Positions 61,437 to 64,000 of a DNA stretch of 64,000 bases are shown in pieces. The translations under genes were made by a program, and so were the position numbers. Numbering within the stretch: the stretch's first letter is position 1; the number at the start of each line of letters is the position of its first letter. The notes beneath the pieces were generated by a model. It saw only the letters and a program-made list of their open reading frames with translations. It was not told the DNA's origin and ran no database searches. Origin of the DNA: Anaerocolumna sedimenticola (GTDB lineage Bacteria > Bacillota > Clostridia > Lachnospirales > Lachnospiraceae); contig NZ_CP048000.1 in NCBI RefSeq assembly GCF_009931695.1, forward strand, positions 2,311,501 through 2,375,500, in the 5' to 3' direction.

Positions 61437-62177
61437 ATGGAAAAGCTAACTGCAAAAGGAATTTCAGTAAGTTTTGACGGCAATAAAATCATAGAGGATA
61501 TTTCCATTGAACTGAATAGAAATGAAATTGTATGCCTTTTAGGTGTAAGCGGTGCCGGTAAGACTACTTTATTTAATGTATTATCAGGCTTATTATATCC
61601 GGATAGCGGTACAGTTACCTTAGACGATACGGATATAACGGGCAAAGCCGGTAAAATCAGCTATATGCTTCAGAAAGACCTGCTTTTGCCGTTTAAGACA
61701 ATACTAGATAATGTTTCATTGCCTTTGAGGATAAAAGGAGTAAAGAAAAGTACAGCAAGGGAAACTGCAGCACAGTATTTTGCGGAATTCGGACTTTACG
61801 GTACGGAAAAAAAATATCCCCACCAGTTATCGGGAGGTATGAGACAAAGGGCAGCTCTGCTTCGTACTTATTTATTTTCGGACAGGGTAGCGTTATTGGA
61901 TGAGCCTTTCAGTGCTCTTGATACCATAACCAAAAGCAGTATGCATGAATGGTATCTGGAGGTAATGGAGCAAATCAGACTTTCCACTTTATTTATAACA
62001 CATGATATTGACGAGGCAATTCTTCTGTCGGATAGAATTTATATGATGACAGGAAAGCCAGGCAGCATAACAGAAGAGATTATTATTGACAAACCAAAAC
62101 CCAGGAGTAAGGATTTTATTGTCAGTGAACAATTTATGGAATATAAAAAACGTATATTAAACATTTTGGAACAATAA
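61437..62177 (+). CDS. thiZ: ABC transporter ATPase ThiZ
   Basis: 246 aa. Walker A GVSGAGKTT, Q-loop YMLQKDLLLPFKT, signature LSGGMRQRAALLRT, Walker B VALLDEPFSALD, switch His in FITHDIDEAI. It energises the ThiXY importer. AGAAAGGAAA precedes the ATG. A full-length SsuB/ThiZ-type protein, in contrast to the short ATPase at 35610. Confidence 0.9.
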   Translation: MEKLTAKGISVSFDGNKIIEDISIELNRNEIVCLLGVSGAGKTTLFNVLSGLLYPDSGTVTLDDTDITGKAGKISYMLQKDLLLPFKTILDNVSLPLRIKGVKKSTARETAAQYFAEFGLYGTEKKYPHQLSGGMRQRAALLRTYLFSDRVALLDEPFSALDTITKSSMHEWYLEVMEQIRLSTLFITHDIDEAILLSDRIYMMTGKPGSITEEIIIDKPKPRSKDFIVSEQFMEYKKRILNILEQ

Positions 62178-62190
62178 AATAGTATTATTT

Positions 62191-62271
62191 AAAAGAGTCT
62201 TCCTAAAACTTTAATTATAAACCTGGCATAATTATAAGGTAATAATGGTAAGTTTTTGGAAGACTCTTTTT
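62191..62271 (+). terminator. Terminator after the thi operon
   Basis: AAAGAGTCTTCCTAAAACTT pairs with AAGTTTTTGGAAGACTCTTT and leads into a T tract. The rest of the gap to 62586 is A/T-rich with no convincing gene. Confidence 0.85.
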
Positions 62272-62585
62272 GTATAAAAAAAACATTGAAAAAATATATA
62301 TTTTTAGTTAAAATAGATATATAAAATCGTTTTTTGTTATTTTATGTAATATTTTGGCGTTATTACTGAATTATTTGTATGCTTTAAGACCGTTAATTTT
62401 TCGCATAAATTTAATATTAAGCTAATAGAAATTGATTGAATTAGAAAGGCAGGTTTTTATCAATTATTCTGAGGGTGAGGTAGTTGTCAGCAAAATAAAA
62501 AACATCAAGTTTTTAGCTGGGACAGATATGACAAAGGGAGGCCGCATGTTAATCCAACGTAAATCCTACTTAGAAGGAGACATTG

Positions 62586-64000
62586 ATGAAACTGAAGAAA
62601 CCTATCATCATTTTATTGATTTTTATCAGTAACTTAATAACATACCAAAATAAGTATGATTCTTTAATAAAGGATTTTAAAAATAATGCAATATCAAAAG
62701 AAGCTATCCTGAATCGGCATATAGATTTAATCAGCGGTTATGCGGACATTATATCTATTTTTGGTAATGGCATTTACCAGAGTACGGAAGCAAGTAATTC
62801 CAGATTTCTTGATTTCGTTCAATATAATTCGAAAGAGAATTATTTCCATACAGATGTTATCGGCGGTACAATAATGGAAAAAACGGAAGGAAATTTAACC
62901 GGCGTCGGCAGGATACCAACTGATATAACTGTAAGGGATGATTTAAATTTAGCCATACATTTTAATAAGGTTTTTAATAAATTATATCAAAAACTTCCGG
63001 ATATAAAATGGATGAGTTATATCAGTGAGAATAATTTTATTAACCATTACCCTTTTATTTATTCGAAGGATTTTCGATATACAGATGATTTAAAAAAGCA
63101 AATATTTTATACAAAGGCAGCACCGGAAGAAAACTATACCCAAAAGTCTGTCTGGACACCGGTGTATTTAAACCAGGATAAAACAGAATTAATCGTTACA
63201 TATTCAACACCGATCTATCATAGGAAGCAATTTATGGGTGTCGTAACTATAGATTTCTCAAATTTCCGTTTTAATGAAATGATAGATTCGAATTACGAAA
63301 GCTGCCTTGTTGATGAAAATGATTTCGTTATCGCCTCCGGGCACAAAAAAGCATTGGGTAAAGAGGTGATTTCCATGGAAGAATTTTTGGATATTTCTGA
63401 TTTTACCGCTAATACTATGAAACACATGGAAGTTAATGAGGTAAAACGAATTAATGGTTATTATGTATATTCCATTCGCTTAACCAATGCACCCTGGAAC
63501 CTATTTATACGAGTACCGGCATGGACGATATTATTGCAATCTATACTTACAACACTGCCAATTATGTTAATCTGCCTCTTCTTATTATTGACCATGAATG
63601 AAGCGGAAAAACGGAAACAAACGGCTAGATTATTAAAGGATTCCATTGTGGAATTAAAATCTTATCAAAGATTGTTAGAGAGTGCGGCTAAAATGGATTT
63701 TCTAACAACCACTTATAATCGAAGGGGTTATGAGGAAAAATTAACCGAATATATGAAAGAGACGGAAGTAAATAAATTACCCATTTCCGTTTTAATTGCA
63801 GATATCGATTTTTTTAAACATTATAATGATACTTATGGTCATGCGGCAGGTGATAAGGTTTTAATAAATACGGCAGCTATTATGCAAAGAAATGTATCCA
63901 AAAAAGACATCGTCTGCCGTTGGGGTGGTGAGGAATTTTTAATAGTATTATTTAATAAGACTTATGAAGAAGCACTTATCGTAGCAGAAAACATCCGAAA
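62586..64000 (+). CDS. Membrane diguanylate cyclase (sensor plus GGDEF), truncated by the window end
   Basis: At least 471 codons, still open at 64000. AGGAGA lies five bases before ATG 62586. TM1 is at about 6-18 (IIILLIFISNLIT), followed by an extracellular dCache-like sensor domain (about 25-305) with VVTIDFSNFRFNEM, TM2 at about 313-337 (ILLQSILTTLPIMLICLFLL), and a GGDEF domain starting MDFLTTTYNRRGYEEKL. That domain shows IADIDFFKHYNDTYGHAAGD and the active-site signature RWGGEEF. It would make cyclic di-GMP in response to an outside signal. No effector or phosphodiesterase is visible in this window. Confidence 0.9.
   Translation, partial: MKLKKPIIILLIFISNLITYQNKYDSLIKDFKNNAISKEAILNRHIDLISGYADIISIFGNGIYQSTEASNSRFLDFVQYNSKENYFHTDVIGGTIMEKTEGNLTGVGRIPTDITVRDDLNLAIHFNKVFNKLYQKLPDIKWMSYISENNFINHYPFIYSKDFRYTDDLKKQIFYTKAAPEENYTQKSVWTPVYLNQDKTELIVTYSTPIYHRKQFMGVVTIDFSNFRFNEMIDSNYESCLVDENDFVIASGHKKALGKEVISMEEFLDISDFTANTMKHMEVNEVKRINGYYVYSIRLTNAPWNLFIRVPAWTILLQSILTTLPIMLICLFLLLTMNEAEKRKQTARLLKDSIVELKSYQRLLESAAKMDFLTTTYNRRGYEEKLTEYMKETEVNKLPISVLIADIDFFKHYNDTYGHAAGDKVLINTAAIMQRNVSKKDIVCRWGGEEFLIVLFNKTYEEALIVAENIR

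Noticed and set aside
62432..62632. 66-codon ORF before the diguanylate cyclase
   Set aside because: TTG start without ribosome site, overlaps the well-supported GGDEF start at 62586, and matches no family I recognise.

Overview
The window is AT-rich DNA whose gene content suggests an anaerobic, carbohydrate-using Clostridia, most likely a Lachnospiraceae member. The evidence is a glycyl radical enzyme with its activase, YesMN-type two-component regulators, family-1 sugar ABC transporters, DUF4038 and GH2 glycosidases, a Big_2-bearing subtilase, TPP-controlled ThiXYZ genes and strong AGGAGG ribosome binding sites. The genus is inference. I see no rRNA, tRNA or CRISPR array.

Layout. (1) 95-18817 is a catabolic island: a DapA-type lyase/synthase, an AraC regulator, a divergent glycyl-radical activase and glycyl radical enzyme (GRE), two Gfo/Idh/MocA oxidoreductases, a sugar ABC transporter, a YesM/YesN sensor-regulator pair, an ADP-ribosylglycohydrolase-like protein, a TIM-barrel sugar isomerase/epimerase and a DUF4038 glycosidase. 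These look like parts of one inducible pathway for an unusual sugar or glycoside. The GRE has an atypical active-site loop (GCNW instead of GCVE), which makes this the best candidate for new biology. (2) 19107-26484: a headless RsiV-like remnant, then an intact JetABCD (Wadjet) anti-plasmid system. (3) 26566-30900: an AraC regulator divergent from a GH2 beta-galactosidase. (4) 31412-36953: UbiD, UbiA and UbiX homologues followed by an SsuABC-like importer, plausibly a late menaquinone pathway fed by an imported precursor. (5) 37321-41704: a large secreted subtilase with a Thr/Pro linker and Big-like repeats. (6) 42320-52685: a ferritin-like protein and a surface-polysaccharide cluster (GT-C-like membrane protein, flippase, two GT2 enzymes, DUF2304, pyruvyl transferase, FrhB-like Fe-S protein, CapD-like dehydratase). 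(7) 52940-58443: an ECF S component, a ribokinase-family kinase and LarB/LarE/LarC for the nickel-pincer cofactor. (8) 58604-62177: a TPP riboswitch, a terminator and thiamine(-precursor) uptake genes. (9) From 62586 a membrane diguanylate cyclase runs off the window.

Two themes cut across the regions. First, seven genes carry eight apparent frameshifts. Each is repaired by adding one base to a homopolymer run, so they look like assembly indels rather than real decay; the affected genes are described here as repaired. Second, the intergenic spaces hold several repeat families: a roughly 150-bp element with inverted ends, a roughly 92-bp repeat that reads as a micro-ORF, a structured leader with compensatory base changes placed against the start codon of unrelated genes, a 37-bp exact inverted repeat, and one 245-bp nested palindrome.
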